From: Peristeroidobacter agariperforans
Lineage (GTDB): Bacteria; Pseudomonadota; Gammaproteobacteria; Steroidobacterales; Steroidobacteraceae
NCBI RefSeq assembly: GCF_004138335.1
Contig: NZ_RYFW01000001.1
Coordinates: forward strand, 62,001-126,000
Length of the DNA: 64,000 nt
Direction: 5' to 3'
Part shown: positions 43,530 through 53,323 of the stretch, in pieces
Layout of the letters: each line of letters opens with the position of its first letter
Numbering within the stretch: position 1 is the stretch's first letter
Notes under the pieces: generated by a model
Database searches by the model: none
What the model saw: the letters and a program-made list of their open reading frames with translations, nothing else
What the model was told of the DNA's origin: nothing
Program-made: the position numbers and the translations under genes

Positions 43530-44488
43530 CCGGCAGTTGTCGCGCGAAATGGCGTCGGCGCATCACGTACCTGTTGATGAGTGTCACGAGCACCGCCTTC
43601 GCGATCGACACCGCCAGCATCACGTCCTCGGCGCTGTCTCTGGACTGCCTTGAATACCGTGTTGTGGGCATCTGCTTCTGGCTACGGTGCTCGATCTATG
43701 AGTGCCAAGTCGAGACCTCCGTCCAAGTGCGTCATTACGTCCCCGACGCCGTCGTCTCCAGTTATAGCAACACGGGAGAGAACCCCTGGGTTGAAGTCGC
43801 CGCGATGAGTCGACCGAACACGACCGCAGTGAGCGGTGGCGACGGTTCGGCGGATCAGGCCAACGAAAACGACATGGCGAAGTTCAAGAACGCGGATGTG
43901 ATCGGCCACCCGGCGGGGCTCGTCTTCAATCGATTCGCCGCTCAACTCGGCTACATCTGTCCCGGTGCCGGCACTCCGTTGACACCCTACCTTCTGAGTA
44001 CCCTCGACACGCTGGCATGGCGATACAACATTCCTGAGATGTTCTACCCGGAATCGCTGATTCCGGGTCGGCGCGAGATCGGCAGTCGCCAGTCACTGAA
44101 TCTCTGGGGCAACGTCTATCCCCGCGGCGGATTCTTGCATCAAGTGGACGATCACAAATCTGCGGCGGTGGTCGCACAGCGCGCCGGCGACATCGTCACA
44201 CGTGGCGGCCAACCGCATGTCTATCAACCGTTGCTACCCAGGGATATTCAGATCGTCGAAGGACAGGACGGCTACTGGCCGGCGGGCGCACTCATCGAAA
44301 ACGACGCGAGGACGGGGAAGTGGCAACCACTCACGCCAACGCTGTCATCAACCTGCGCTGTGTTTCCGCATCGGAATGCGCGGGCGCAAGCCACGGATGG
44401 TGGCTATGCCTGGGCACTGTGGCGTCCCTACAGTTGCTGCGAGCGCAGAGGACAGATCTTCCTGGGTCACATCGAGTTCGCCAACTGA
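43526..44488 (+). CDS. TIGR03756 (PFL_4710-family) protein, TraU-like
   Basis: 320-aa cysteine-rich exported protein: LDCLEYRVVGICFWLRCSIYEC at the start of the mature part is typical of TraU-like proteins, with more cysteines at the end (YSCCERRGQIFLGHIEF). Probably disulfide-bonded in the periplasm and needed for pilus function or mating. ATGA overlap with the previous gene. Confidence 0.9.
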   Translation: MTGSCRAKWRRRITYLLMSVTSTAFAIDTASITSSALSLDCLEYRVVGICFWLRCSIYECQVETSVQVRHYVPDAVVSSYSNTGENPWVEVAAMSRPNTTAVSGGDGSADQANENDMAKFKNADVIGHPAGLVFNRFAAQLGYICPGAGTPLTPYLLSTLDTLAWRYNIPEMFYPESLIPGRREIGSRQSLNLWGNVYPRGGFLHQVDDHKSAAVVAQRAGDIVTRGGQPHVYQPLLPRDIQIVEGQDGYWPAGALIENDARTGKWQPLTPTLSSTCAVFPHRNARAQATDGGYAWALWRPYSCCERRGQIFLGHIEFAN

Positions 44489-44666
44489 CCATACGTTCGG
44501 CGGCCATTCACCTGCAATGCCGCCCATCGCGCGCCAGTGTGCACACGCCCGCCTTCAAACAGAGCGGGGCCAACAATCCGATGAGCCGCAAGATCGGGTT
44601 GATTGCGGTTGAGCCTGACTGAAAGCGATTCACTGTTCCGTGCGTTCCCCTAGCGCCGCACAGAAC

Positions 44667-46052
44667 ATGATCACACCTCTTTCCGTTCACCACGCAATCA
44701 GACTGGCTGTCGTCAGCGGCCTATTGCTCTCAAGCAGCGCTCTGCTCGCCCAAACCGTCATTGATGAGGATGTACGGATTCATGGCAGTGTGATCGATGA
44801 TCACGTGCTGTACACGATCGGCGGCGGCAGCGCGGTCTCGATGAGTCGCGCGCCTGGCATGCAGAGTTACGGTGCCGGCATTGGATGGAACGCCAATCTC
44901 ATCTGCGGCGACATGAGCCTGGAAGTGACGCTTCGCAATCAGCTCAACGGCATCACGGATGGCTTTCAGGCCATCATGAGCGACATCATCGAGAGCGCGA
45001 CCGCTGCAGTCGCTTCGTTACCTGCGCTCATCATTCAGCGCGCCGATCCTGGGCTGTATAACCTGCTGACCAACGGCATATTGCAGGCACGGCTGGACTA
45101 TGACCGCAGCAAACTCACGTGCCGTCAAATCGCAGATCGCATGGCCGAGGTCGCGGGTGGACAGTTGGGTTGGGACCAACTGGCCGAAGGACTCGCGCTG
45201 AGGGATGCGGTCGCAAGCACCGATGCCGTGTCGGCGATTGAAGCGGCGGAGAACAATCGCGGCAACAATGGCGTGACCTGGATTGGTGGCCAGGATGCTG
45301 GGGGCGCGGGACAGGAGCCGATTGGAGTGGTGGGCGATATCGCGCGCGCCGGCTACAACCTTCTGAACGGACGCGGCATCACCGACACCTCACCCATCGA
45401 CCCGAATGCCTGCAACGGTCGCCTTTCCTGTGCGGCCTGGCCCTCCCCGGATGCCGCGGCTGCATGGGCGATCCGCGTCCTTGGGGAGACACAGCACCGC
45501 ACCTGTGACACCTGCACCAAGACTCAGGCGACGGCTGGCGTCGGTCTCACCCCGCTGATCCAAGAGGAATACGAACGTAAGCTCCAGGCACTGCAGGGAC
45601 TCGTCACCGGCGCCCAGGCGCTGACCATCGAAAACCTCGTAGCGGCCGGCAGTACGGCCATGCCGATCACACGAGGCGTCATCGAAGCCCTTCGTGATGA
45701 GCCCGACCAGAACCTGCTCGCCCACCGTCTGGCCTCGGAGATCGCGCTCGCCGCCGTGCTCGAGCGGGCACTTCTGCTACAGCGCCTCCTACTGGCTGGC
45801 GCCAAGGAACCTAACGTCGCCTCGAACCGGCTCGCTCAAGATGCCATCTCTCGTGAGACCGAGTGGCTCGCGCGAGAGATCGAAAGCCTGCGCACCGAAC
45901 TTGAAGTCCGCCGCACGCTGGCGTCTAACGCACCCATGGCAATCATCGAGCGCCACAGTGGTCGCAGTGATGCCTCGCGCGGCGTCTTCCAGGGTGATCG
46001 CCCCGATCGATTGGAACAGATCCAGCGTGCCGGGGGCGGCGGTCAGAACTGA
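44667..46052 (+). CDS. TIGR03755 (PFL_4711-family) ICE protein, TraH-like position
   Basis: 461-aa exported protein. Signal peptide (AIRLAVVSGLLLSSSALLAQ), a Gly-rich segment (GVTWIGGQDAGGAG), a cysteine block (RTCDTCTKTQATAGVGLTP) and long C-terminal coiled coils. It matches PFL_4711 by order and length. Start ATG 44667 or the upstream GTG 44640; neither has a clear ribosome-binding site. Confidence 0.88.
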   Translation: MITPLSVHHAIRLAVVSGLLLSSSALLAQTVIDEDVRIHGSVIDDHVLYTIGGGSAVSMSRAPGMQSYGAGIGWNANLICGDMSLEVTLRNQLNGITDGFQAIMSDIIESATAAVASLPALIIQRADPGLYNLLTNGILQARLDYDRSKLTCRQIADRMAEVAGGQLGWDQLAEGLALRDAVASTDAVSAIEAAENNRGNNGVTWIGGQDAGGAGQEPIGVVGDIARAGYNLLNGRGITDTSPIDPNACNGRLSCAAWPSPDAAAAWAIRVLGETQHRTCDTCTKTQATAGVGLTPLIQEEYERKLQALQGLVTGAQALTIENLVAAGSTAMPITRGVIEALRDEPDQNLLAHRLASEIALAAVLERALLLQRLLLAGAKEPNVASNRLAQDAISRETEWLAREIESLRTELEVRRTLASNAPMAIIERHSGRSDASRGVFQGDRPDRLEQIQRAGGGGQN

Positions 46053-46053
46053 G

Positions 46054-46398
46054 ATGACTACCCATACGCATGCGCGACGGCCGCTACCTCGTCGTTTTGC
46101 ACGCGTCCTCCTCTGCGTGCTAGCGGCCGTGCTCGCTGCTGCTGCCATCAACGTGCTTGGCATATGGCTCACGGGTGACGTGAAGGGTTGGACCGCGTGG
46201 CTTCACGAGCACGCGGGGTATTTCGCGGTGTGGCGCGGAATTCTGTACGCGATAACGGCTTTGGGGTGGTGGTGGATGTGCGGCCGTGTACTTCGGCGCG
46301 AATCAAACGCCGAGACACGAACTCGACTGCGCCGCGCAGAAATCGGCGCAGTGCTCGCGGTGGCCGCGCTTGAGGTTACGACGCTTCTGCAAACTTGA
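46054..46398 (+). CDS. Small ICE inner-membrane protein
   Basis: 114-aa protein with an N-terminal basic stretch (ARRPLPRRFARV) and three hydrophobic segments (LLCVLAAVLAAAAINVLGIW; WRGILYAITALGWWWMCG; EIGAVLAVAALEVTTLL). It sits one base after PFL_4711 and before traG, the usual place of a small unnamed membrane protein in this ICE class. Confidence 0.75.
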   Translation: MTTHTHARRPLPRRFARVLLCVLAAVLAAAAINVLGIWLTGDVKGWTAWLHEHAGYFAVWRGILYAITALGWWWMCGRVLRRESNAETRTRLRRAEIGAVLAVAALEVTTLLQT

Positions 46399-46418
46399 TA
46401 GAGCGGCGAGCACGACAC

Positions 46419-47966
46419 ATGACGTTATATACGAGCGACTACCTTGAGTACTATCTCACGCTCGTCGGCTGGCTCGTCAGCAACGGCATCTGGAATGTCC
46501 TCGTCGCCAGCGGCGTGGTGGCACTACCATTCTTGGTGATTGTCCTTCAGGAGTGGCTGCGCTCCCGCACCGAGGGCATAGATGAAGGAAACAAAGGCGT
46601 ACTCTCCTCGATGCGTATCGAGCAGCGGGTCTGGGTCGCTATACTGATCATTGTGTTCGCTGGCATCCCGCTCATTCAAATCGACCTCAACACCATCCAG
46701 TTTGATCGCCCGCGCTCGCGACAATGTCAGGTAACGCTGCCGTTGCCTGCAGAAACAGGGTGGGAGCCCGTGTTCACGGAACTCAACGGACAGTCCGCAC
46801 AGGTGCCGGTCTGGTGGTTCTTCATCCACGCATTGTCGAAGGCTGTTACAGGCGCTGCTTCAGCCTCTATTCCATGTGGGACGGACTTACGGCAGATGCG
46901 CATCGAGATCGATGCGACCCGTATTGATGACCCGACGCTGTCACAAGAGATCGCCGATTTCGGCCGGGACTGTTATGGACCCGCACGTGCTCGGTTGTTC
47001 GCAAGCCGGCCCACGCTTAGCGAGGACGAGATGAATGACGTGACCTGGATTGGATCGAGCTACTTCCTATCCACAGCGGGGCTTTACGATACCTATCATT
47101 CTCGTACACCGCGCGACGCATGGCCGTACGATCCTGTACGCGATGCAGGATTAGCTGAGACTCCGAGCGGTGACGGCTATCCCACCTGCCAGCAATGGTG
47201 GTCAGATGCTGACGACGGATTGCGAGCGCGCTTGCTCACACAAGTCGAGCCGGATTTGTTGCTGCGATTTCGCCAATGGGCCGGGTTCCTGTCGCAGGAT
47301 GAAGTAGATGATGCGGTCATTCGCGCTATCGCATCCCCACGCCACCAGACCGTCAACCACGGGCAGGTCTACACAGACTATGGCGGGAGAATCGGCATGA
47401 CCGCACCCAACCTCGCGACGCGCATCGCCGCGGACCTGGGCGTCATGATGGGCACGCTGGGCTATGTGCCGGCGTCAGATGCCATGAGGCAGGCGTTACC
47501 GATGGTGTTGTCATTGCTCAAGATGGCACTCGTGATCTGCGTGCCGCTGGTACTGGTGGTGGGCACATTCGAGCTGAAAACCGTAGCGGTCATCAGTTGC
47601 GTTCAATTCGCGGTGTTCTTCGTGGATTTCTGGTTTCAACTCGCGCGCTGGATCGATAGCACGATCCTGGATGCCATGTATGGTTGGGACGCTCCGCACA
47701 GCAACTTCAATGCTCTACTCGGGCTCAACAATACGTTTCAGGACATGATCCTCAACTGGTTCGTGACTCCAGTCATGTTTCTCGTGCTGCCCTCACTTTG
47801 GATGACCGCGCTTACATGGACAGGAATCTATGCAGGCAACGTGCTGCAGGGACTAGCGCAGGGTTCGCGCGACGTCGGGCAGGCCGGTTCGCAAGGCGCA
47901 AATGTTCTCACGCGAATGGCTACAACGCGAATTGACGAAGGCTCAAAGGCCCAGAGCAAACGGTAA
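46419..47966 (+). CDS. traG: TraG-family T4SS protein (N-terminal domain type)
   Basis: 515-aa membrane protein involved in mating-pair stabilisation. N-terminal segments (GIWNVLVASGVVALPFLVIVL; RVWVAILIIVFAGIPLIQI), a periplasmic domain containing cysteines and a cluster of hydrophobic segments near the C-terminus (MALVICVPLVLVVGTFELKT; VAVISCVQFAVFFVDFWFQL), as in TraG_N proteins. It ends the forward T4SS cluster; DUF3742 follows on the opposite strand. Confidence 0.9.
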   Translation: MTLYTSDYLEYYLTLVGWLVSNGIWNVLVASGVVALPFLVIVLQEWLRSRTEGIDEGNKGVLSSMRIEQRVWVAILIIVFAGIPLIQIDLNTIQFDRPRSRQCQVTLPLPAETGWEPVFTELNGQSAQVPVWWFFIHALSKAVTGAASASIPCGTDLRQMRIEIDATRIDDPTLSQEIADFGRDCYGPARARLFASRPTLSEDEMNDVTWIGSSYFLSTAGLYDTYHSRTPRDAWPYDPVRDAGLAETPSGDGYPTCQQWWSDADDGLRARLLTQVEPDLLLRFRQWAGFLSQDEVDDAVIRAIASPRHQTVNHGQVYTDYGGRIGMTAPNLATRIAADLGVMMGTLGYVPASDAMRQALPMVLSLLKMALVICVPLVLVVGTFELKTVAVISCVQFAVFFVDFWFQLARWIDSTILDAMYGWDAPHSNFNALLGLNNTFQDMILNWFVTPVMFLVLPSLWMTALTWTGIYAGNVLQGLAQGSRDVGQAGSQGANVLTRMATTRIDEGSKAQSKR

Positions 47967-47985
47967 CCGCTTTCGAGAGCGTGAG

Positions 47986-48381
47986 TTACTGCGACGACTT
48001 GTCATCAAGTCGTGGATCGTAAAAGCGTGGATCCGGATCGTCATTGTATGACAGTGGATGATAGAAGAGATCTTCTCGATGATCATCCGGGTCCTTCTCC
48101 AGCCATTTCGGCTGGTCCGAATCCTGGGCGGCATTTGATGCGCTTGCTACAAGAATCAGAACGGCAGCAATCACGAGTGCCAACCAGAATGCCGCATAGA
48201 GCAAGGCCGCGACAACGCCGAGTTTCAGGACCCACAGCGATGACACGGCAACCTTCCGAGGTACTCCGCGATCAAGCATCCAGCGAGTCGCCCGAACATC
48301 TTGACGCACGGCCCACCGCCAGGCGGTGCCGAACCATCGACCCATACGCTCTCCGCGGGTTTTGCTCGCGTAAGTATTCAT
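47986..48381 (-). CDS. DUF3742 family protein
   Basis: 131-aa protein, convergent to traG. N-terminal basic helix (GERMGRWFGTAWRWAVRQD), a GVPRKVAVSSLWVLKLGVV segment leading into a membrane helix (LLYAAFWLALVIAAVLILV) and an acidic tail rich in Asp/Pro/Tyr, all typical of DUF3742. Conserved at the traG end of PFGI-1-type clusters. An alternative start lies at 48393. Confidence 0.85.
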   Translation of the reverse strand: MNTYASKTRGERMGRWFGTAWRWAVRQDVRATRWMLDRGVPRKVAVSSLWVLKLGVVAALLYAAFWLALVIAAVLILVASASNAAQDSDQPKWLEKDPDDHREDLFYHPLSYNDDPDPRFYDPRLDDKSSQ

Positions 48382-48491
48382 GGCCGACCTCACCCACAGT
48401 CCATTGGAATAACCGAAGAGGCAGCGCTCCTACTCCTACCGACAACCCGGACGAGCTGATGTTCCGAACCAGCTTTTTCCCGCAGTGAAGA

Positions 48492-48878
48492 CTAGACCAG
48501 TCGCACCGATCCAGGATATTCAGCCAGCGCGTGGTCCGCAGTCAGCAGCGTAATTCCTTCGATCGACGCCTGAGCGACGAGAATGCGGTCGAAAGGATCC
48601 TTGTGAATCGGCGGAAGACTGTCGACAGCAACGACGTGCTCACTGCCGATGGGCAATTCACTGTAGCCGTTGTCGAGCAATGCTCGCCGAAGCACGCGTG
48701 GGTCCACCTTGAAATCATCGCGGCCCAACGACCGCTTGATCACGACCTCCCAGAGATTTGCCGCGCTGAAGAACAACTCGTTCTCGGGGGCCGCGATCAG
48801 GTCTCGAGCACTCTGCGGCAGGCGGTCAGGCCGCCCGGCCGCCCACAATAATATATGTGTGTCGAGCAGCAGCTTCAT
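48492..48878 (-). CDS. vapC: PIN-domain toxin (VapC)
   Basis: 128-aa PIN ribonuclease. Acidic active-site residues in LLLDTHILLWAAG (first Asp), SAANLWEVVIKRSL (Glu), KDPFDRILVAQA (Asp) and LLTADHALAEYP (Asp). It overlaps the antitoxin by four bases (ATGA) on the minus strand. Expected to cleave RNA when freed from the antitoxin and so to stabilise the ICE. Confidence 0.92.
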   Translation of the reverse strand: MKLLLDTHILLWAAGRPDRLPQSARDLIAAPENELFFSAANLWEVVIKRSLGRDDFKVDPRVLRRALLDNGYSELPIGSEHVVAVDSLPPIHKDPFDRILVAQASIEGITLLTADHALAEYPGSVRLV

Positions 48879-49120
48879 TCCTCATTTCCAAAGAGCTGGT
48901 CGATCTCCGCACGGCCCATCTCATCAAAGTCATCGGGCACCGAGATCTGCCCCTCCAAGAAGCCGAGACGCTTCGCTTCTCCAGCCGCTGGCGCGTCCAG
49001 TGGCACCACCTTAACGAGCGGCTTTCCCGCTTTGGCAATCACAAACGGCTCGCCGCGGGCAGCCTGATCCACCAGGCGCGAGAGGTTGGTTTTCGCTTCA
49101 TGAATGTTGACGGTCTGCAC
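48875..49120 (-). CDS. vapB: Phd/YefM-type antitoxin (VapB partner)
   Basis: 81-aa antitoxin: N-terminal DNA-binding Phd/YefM fold (VNIHEAKTNLSRLVDQAARG; FVIAKAGKPLVKVVPL), then an acidic C-terminus (DDFDEMGRAEIDQLFGNEE) that should bind the toxin. First gene of the pair and likely autorepressor. Confidence 0.92.
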   Translation of the reverse strand: MQTVNIHEAKTNLSRLVDQAARGEPFVIAKAGKPLVKVVPLDAPAAGEAKRLGFLEGQISVPDDFDEMGRAEIDQLFGNEE

Positions 49121-49855
49121 GGTCGCACCTATAGGCTAAGTTCGATTAGTCTAGTCCGAATCTGGCGCATCCCGCAACGGTCGTAGCCCTCAGGCTGACC
49201 AGCCTCGGAATGACAGGAATTTCGTTGCTATACATGTAGTTGCGCACTTTCGAGGTACGCCCTGGTTCGCCATTGCTGCCTGACACCTCCCGCCCAAACG
49301 GCTCCGGACCAAAAGGCACAAGAGGGCGGAATGGGAACAGGTGGAATCAAGGGTAAAGGCCCCACCCCTGCAGAGAGGAAACGGCATCGCAGCCCGAAAC
49401 AGGCGAGCACGAGACGGGATCAGGCCACCAGCCGAACGTCTCCGGCGGAAAAGGAAAAGGGACCTAAAAGGCTCACACGCGATGACGAAAATGTGGAGGC
49501 GGCCGCAATCGCTTTTGCCGTGGTGACCGGCCCCTGGCACATAGCATCCTTTCGCCGACCGTTCGCTGCGGCAGGTTGGGACCGGTACGGTTCGCTCCTC
49601 ACCGTCACGATCCCGGCGGTAGCGCACGGTTTCCTGACTGAGCTTCCCACAGGAGGCAGGCCAGGAGCTTCATGCGAAGCGGAATGCGCGGGCGGTTAGG
49701 TCAGTGTCCGCCCGCGCTTCTTTCCCCAGCACGTTGATCTTGCAGCCTTCCCGAGGCAACACTGAAGTCCGCGAATGGAGTGTGAAGCACCGCCCGCCTC
49801 GATCCTGATGGAAGCGTTGCCAACTTCCAAAGGAGCTGCGTCCGCATGAGTTTCT
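49121..49855. other. Long gap between VapBC and traI
   Basis: No gene I can support. Frames on both strands at 49190-49699 lack ribosome-binding sites and recognisable domains. An A/G-rich stretch spans about 49330-49480. A 10-bp perfect stem terminator sits at 49686-49717. Confidence 0.45.
49686..49717 (+). terminator. Intrinsic terminator before traI
   Basis: GCGCGGGCGG/CCGCCCGCGC with a 12-base loop, followed by TTCTTTCCCC. Confidence 0.7.
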
Positions 49856-51670
49856 ATGACGTTCGCACTGTTCCGCAAAAAAGCGGCTGCACAACCTGAG
49901 AGCGCGTCGGCTCCGGCGCAGGCGCTGCCGAAAGGGCTGCTGCCGCCCGAATCCGCGGCCAGATTGCTCGCGACGCCGCGTCGTCAACAACTCCTTGATC
50001 ACATCTGGCAGCGCACGTCACTTTCGCGCGCGCAGTTCGCATCGCTCTACCGCGCGCCGATCGAGCGCTACGCTCTCCTCGTCCAGCAGTTTCCCGCAAG
50101 CGAGACGCACCATCACGCGCACCTGGGCGGCATGCTAGATCACGGCTTGGAGATCGTCGCTTACGCGTTGCGGCTGCGGCAGTCACATCTGCTACCGGTG
50201 GGTTCGCCGCCTGAATCGCAAGCGGCCCAGGCGGAGGCCTGGACTGCCGGCGCCGCATACGCCGCGCTCCTGCACGATGTCGGCAAGATCGCAGTCGACC
50301 TACACGTCGAGCATCAGGACGGCCGCCGCTGGTATCCGTGGCACGGCCCACTGCAGAAGCCCTATCGGTTTCGTTTCCGACGCGATCGCGCGTATCGATT
50401 GCACGGCGCCGCTGCAGGTTTGGTGTACACGAACATCCTTGACCCACTGATCATGGATTGGCTCAGCGGCTTTCCTGAACTTTGGGCGGCGCTGCTCTAT
50501 GTGCTCGCCGGCCAATACGAACATGCGGGAATTCTGGGCGAGCTCGTCGTGCAAGCCGACCAAGCCTCGGTCGCACAAGATCTCGGCGGAGACCCAGCGA
50601 AAGCACGCACCGCTCCAAAGCGGACCCTGCAACGCCAGTTGATCGACGGTCTGCGCTATCTCGTGAGAGAGCTGAAACTCAACCAGCCTCACGCGTCCGA
50701 TGGATGGTTGACACAGGATGCTTTGTGGCTGATCAGCAAGACAACTTGCGACAGGTTACGCGCACATCTGCTCTCACAAGGAATCGACGGGATCCCGGAA
50801 AACAACGTCACGTTTTTCAATGCGCTGCAGGATCATGGGATTGTGTTGGCGGCGCCCAACGGCAAGGCGATCTGGCGAGCGACAGTCATCAGCGATGCCG
50901 GCTGGTCGAATACTTTCACTTTCCTGCGGCTGTCCCCTGCGATGATCTGGGAAGCCAATGAGCGTCCACCGACGTTCAAGGGGACGATTCGGATCGAGGA
51001 CGCTGCGGATTCGAGAAGAGAGACAACACCGGCCGCCCACGCTTTGACAAGTACGCCAGCTGAGCACGCCAGTGCTGGTTCATCGCATGTCGAAGCCATT
51101 CATCAAGAGGCGGTCAAAGACGCACTCGCCCTTTCGGATCTGCCCAGCGCTTGTCCTGCGTCCGACGACAACGCCGAGCGTGCCAGCGCCCCGATATCAA
51201 TGTCGGATGGTGAAAGCACGCGCATGCACAGCAATCCATCCACCCCGCCGGTCGAAGCACCCGGCGAGAGGTTCATCACTTGGTTACGCGACGCCGTCGC
51301 GAGTCACCGCCTCATCATCAATGACTCGCGCGCGCTCGTTCACACGGTTGACGGCACGGCATTTCTCGTTTCACCTGGCGTATTTCAACGCTATGCACAG
51401 GAAAACCCCGAACTCGCCGAAGCCGCCCGGCATGACGGAATGGCGGCATGGGAATGGATTCAGAAGCGCTTCGAACGCCTGCGCGCACACAAGAAACAAC
51501 GGAATGGACTCAATATTTGGACGTGCGAAGTGACGGGGCCGCGTAAGAGTCGGCGGCTGCACGGCTACCTGCTGATCGATGGTCACGCGATATTTTCGCA
51601 GCTGCCGCCGAACAACCTGTACCTAAAAGTTCAGACGGATAGCAAAAATCCGAATGCAGCTGCTGCATGA
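49856..51670 (+). CDS. traI: MobH-type relaxase TraI (TIGR03760)
   Basis: 604-aa relaxase that nicks oriT and leads the strand into the T4SS. The N-terminal TraI_2 domain carries the MobH histidine block (ETHHHAHLGGMLDHGLEI, residues 83-100) and the HD pair in LLHDVGK (residues 139-144). After a disordered Ser/Ala/Thr linker (about 390-460) comes the C-terminal TraI_2_C-type domain (FITWLRDAVASHRLIINDSR; VSPGVFQRYAQENPELAEA). Length and order match ICE TraI of Pseudomonas. An upstream ATG at 49846 in another frame has the stronger AGGAG but stops quickly. Confidence 0.93.
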   Translation: MTFALFRKKAAAQPESASAPAQALPKGLLPPESAARLLATPRRQQLLDHIWQRTSLSRAQFASLYRAPIERYALLVQQFPASETHHHAHLGGMLDHGLEIVAYALRLRQSHLLPVGSPPESQAAQAEAWTAGAAYAALLHDVGKIAVDLHVEHQDGRRWYPWHGPLQKPYRFRFRRDRAYRLHGAAAGLVYTNILDPLIMDWLSGFPELWAALLYVLAGQYEHAGILGELVVQADQASVAQDLGGDPAKARTAPKRTLQRQLIDGLRYLVRELKLNQPHASDGWLTQDALWLISKTTCDRLRAHLLSQGIDGIPENNVTFFNALQDHGIVLAAPNGKAIWRATVISDAGWSNTFTFLRLSPAMIWEANERPPTFKGTIRIEDAADSRRETTPAAHALTSTPAEHASAGSSHVEAIHQEAVKDALALSDLPSACPASDDNAERASAPISMSDGESTRMHSNPSTPPVEAPGERFITWLRDAVASHRLIINDSRALVHTVDGTAFLVSPGVFQRYAQENPELAEAARHDGMAAWEWIQKRFERLRAHKKQRNGLNIWTCEVTGPRKSRRLHGYLLIDGHAIFSQLPPNNLYLKVQTDSKNPNAAAA

Positions 51671-51907
51671 ACGGCCGCGCGTATTTTGGACATCCTCGGT
51701 GCGCGGCGCGACCAAATAGATCCAGGAAAGGCGAGGGTCGCGTAAGCAAGTCCAATTCAAGGGTCGAAGTGCCAAGGCAGGAAACAATCCGGCATCACGC
51801 GTCAGCGCGTAGTTCGTGGAAGCGCGCGGCACCTCTCATTCAATCTGCACGGGACCGGTCCCTATGGACGCTGGGTTGGGCGTCCCTCACGACACGAGCA
51901 TAGTCGC

Positions 51908-52141
51908 ATGCCCGAATCCGAGACAACCGCGACCACGACCTACCTCAGTTGCGAACAGGCCGGAGCGCATCTCAATCTCAGCCCGAGGACATTGGAGAAG
52001 CTGCGCACGGTGGGTGGAGGGCCACGCTTCCGGAAACTCGGGCGGCGAGTCCTGTACAAACTCGCTGACCTCGATGCCTGGTCTGACGCTCGTGCGTGCG
52101 AGAGCACATCTGATCCCGCGTACACGACATTGCACGATTAG
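51908..52141 (+). CDS. AlpA/excisionase-like helix-turn-helix protein
   Basis: 77-aa MerR-like winged HTH: TYLSCEQAGAHLNLSPRTLE followed by GGPRFRKLGRRVLYKLADLDAW, the usual excisionase/AlpA pattern. Small regulators of this type sit near the traI/integrase end of ICEs and control integrase or transfer genes. No good ribosome-binding site is visible. Confidence 0.82.
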   Translation: MPESETTATTTYLSCEQAGAHLNLSPRTLEKLRTVGGGPRFRKLGRRVLYKLADLDAWSDARACESTSDPAYTTLHD

Positions 52142-52571
52142 CGATTAGGATGTGCGCGCTCCGACTTGCTTGGCATTACTCATTCCACGAGGACTGAAGC
52201 AAACGGGCTTCTGGGCAATGCGTCCGCTTCGGCGCGTGATCGATCTGACCTGGCGGCATCGAAGAAGAAGAGCGATGTCGTTCATGATCATCGTAAGCGC
52301 CACGTCGAAGTACACTGTCGATCCGCGCTTATCGAGAGATCCGCTCGAGTTGGAATCGGTCACATGGCACCCGGGCTTCAGTCTATCGATCCTCCGATCC
52401 TGATCGCTTCGAAAGGCATGTACCGGCCCGCTTTGTTGCAGGCATGGGGTTTCGTCAAGCGGACGGTTCGGGCAGCAAGCTACATGCAGACAATTGAGCT
52501 CGCCGCGGTGCAAGCGCGAAACGCCGCGTCCCTGTCGGCGCTTAGCGAGGAACAGGGGACATGGCAGACCC
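52142..52571. other. Gap without a supported gene
   Basis: Several open frames cross this stretch on both strands, but none has a start signal or a recognised domain. It may be a remnant left when genes between the AlpA-like regulator and the XRE operon were lost. Confidence 0.35.
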
Positions 52572-53000
52572 TCAATTGCGAAATGGTCGTAAACTTCCGC
52601 CCTTGCTCTCTGAGTTGTGCACCTCCAGTACATCAATGATCCTGACCACGAAGCGCTGCTGTGTTTTGGAAAGAGCCTGAAGCCGCTCCGCGTGTCGCAT
52701 CGCTCGAGGAGAAAGCCGTCCTTTCCTAGATGGCACCGGACCAAAGCCCAAGAGCTGATCTATCGATAGCTTGAACAGTGTCGCGATCCGTTCCAGAACG
52801 AGAACGGAGATCCGCCGATCTCCAATTTCATAAGCGAACACTGCCTGCTGAGACACGCCGAGCGCGCGAGCCAATTCTGCTTGCGTCATACCTCGTGATT
52901 TACGCAACTGTGTGACGCGACTCCCGAGCATGGCGAAGTAGACGCGACTGTCCTTCTTGATCAGCCCTGGCCTGGGCGATGCGATCAGGGTGTCGCTCAC
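52572..53000 (-). CDS. XRE-family transcriptional regulator
   Basis: 142-aa repressor-type protein. HTH_3 domain at residues 28-86: RVTQLRKSRGMTQAELARAL, then VSQQAVFAYEIGDRRISVLV. The C-terminal half is a basic helix (LSPRAMRHAERLQALSKTQQ). Last gene of a three-gene minus-strand operon. Confidence 0.88.
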   Translation of the reverse strand: MSDTLIASPRPGLIKKDSRVYFAMLGSRVTQLRKSRGMTQAELARALGVSQQAVFAYEIGDRRISVLVLERIATLFKLSIDQLLGFGPVPSRKGRLSPRAMRHAERLQALSKTQQRFVVRIIDVLEVHNSESKGGSLRPFRN

Positions 53001-53020
53001 GTGCGCGCCCTACTTCGCTG

Positions 53021-53320
53021 CTATGCTGAACTACGGGAGTTGGCACCACCGGACGTTTTGTCCGGAGGCGGACCAAAGTCATCGGCTTTGAATCGCCTGA
53101 CGATCTTCTCGAGCGAATCGACTGCCTCCTTGACCAACCGCGCAATGAGCTCCGCCACAGCAGCATGCATCGCCCCATCATCGTCATCCGAGTACAGCAA
53201 AGTGTCATACAGGCACCTGGCCATCGCTTGAACCTGCATGAGGTTCACACGCTCTGCTTCGATGAGTTCTTCAAGGGCGCGGCCGGCGGGAAGTGCCTCG
53301 TATTTCTCTTTCTCCGCCAT
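53021..53320 (-). CDS. Hypothetical helical protein
   Basis: 99-aa, all-helical protein (ALEELIEAERVNLMQVQAMA) with an acidic run (YSDDDDGAMHAAV). It starts three bases after the stop of the preceding gene and ends 20 bp before the XRE gene, so the three are probably co-transcribed. Family not recognised. Confidence 0.65.
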   Translation of the reverse strand: MAEKEKYEALPAGRALEELIEAERVNLMQVQAMARCLYDTLLYSDDDDGAMHAAVAELIARLVKEAVDSLEKIVRRFKADDFGPPPDKTSGGANSRSSA

Positions 53321-53323
53321 AAG

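Noticed and set aside
49331-49699. 122-codon frame whose stop lies in the terminator loop
   Set aside because: No ribosome-binding site, unnatural composition, and an equally long frame on the other strand.
52145-52744. 199-codon minus-strand frame
   Set aside because: Runs into the XRE gene in another frame and has no domain or start signal.
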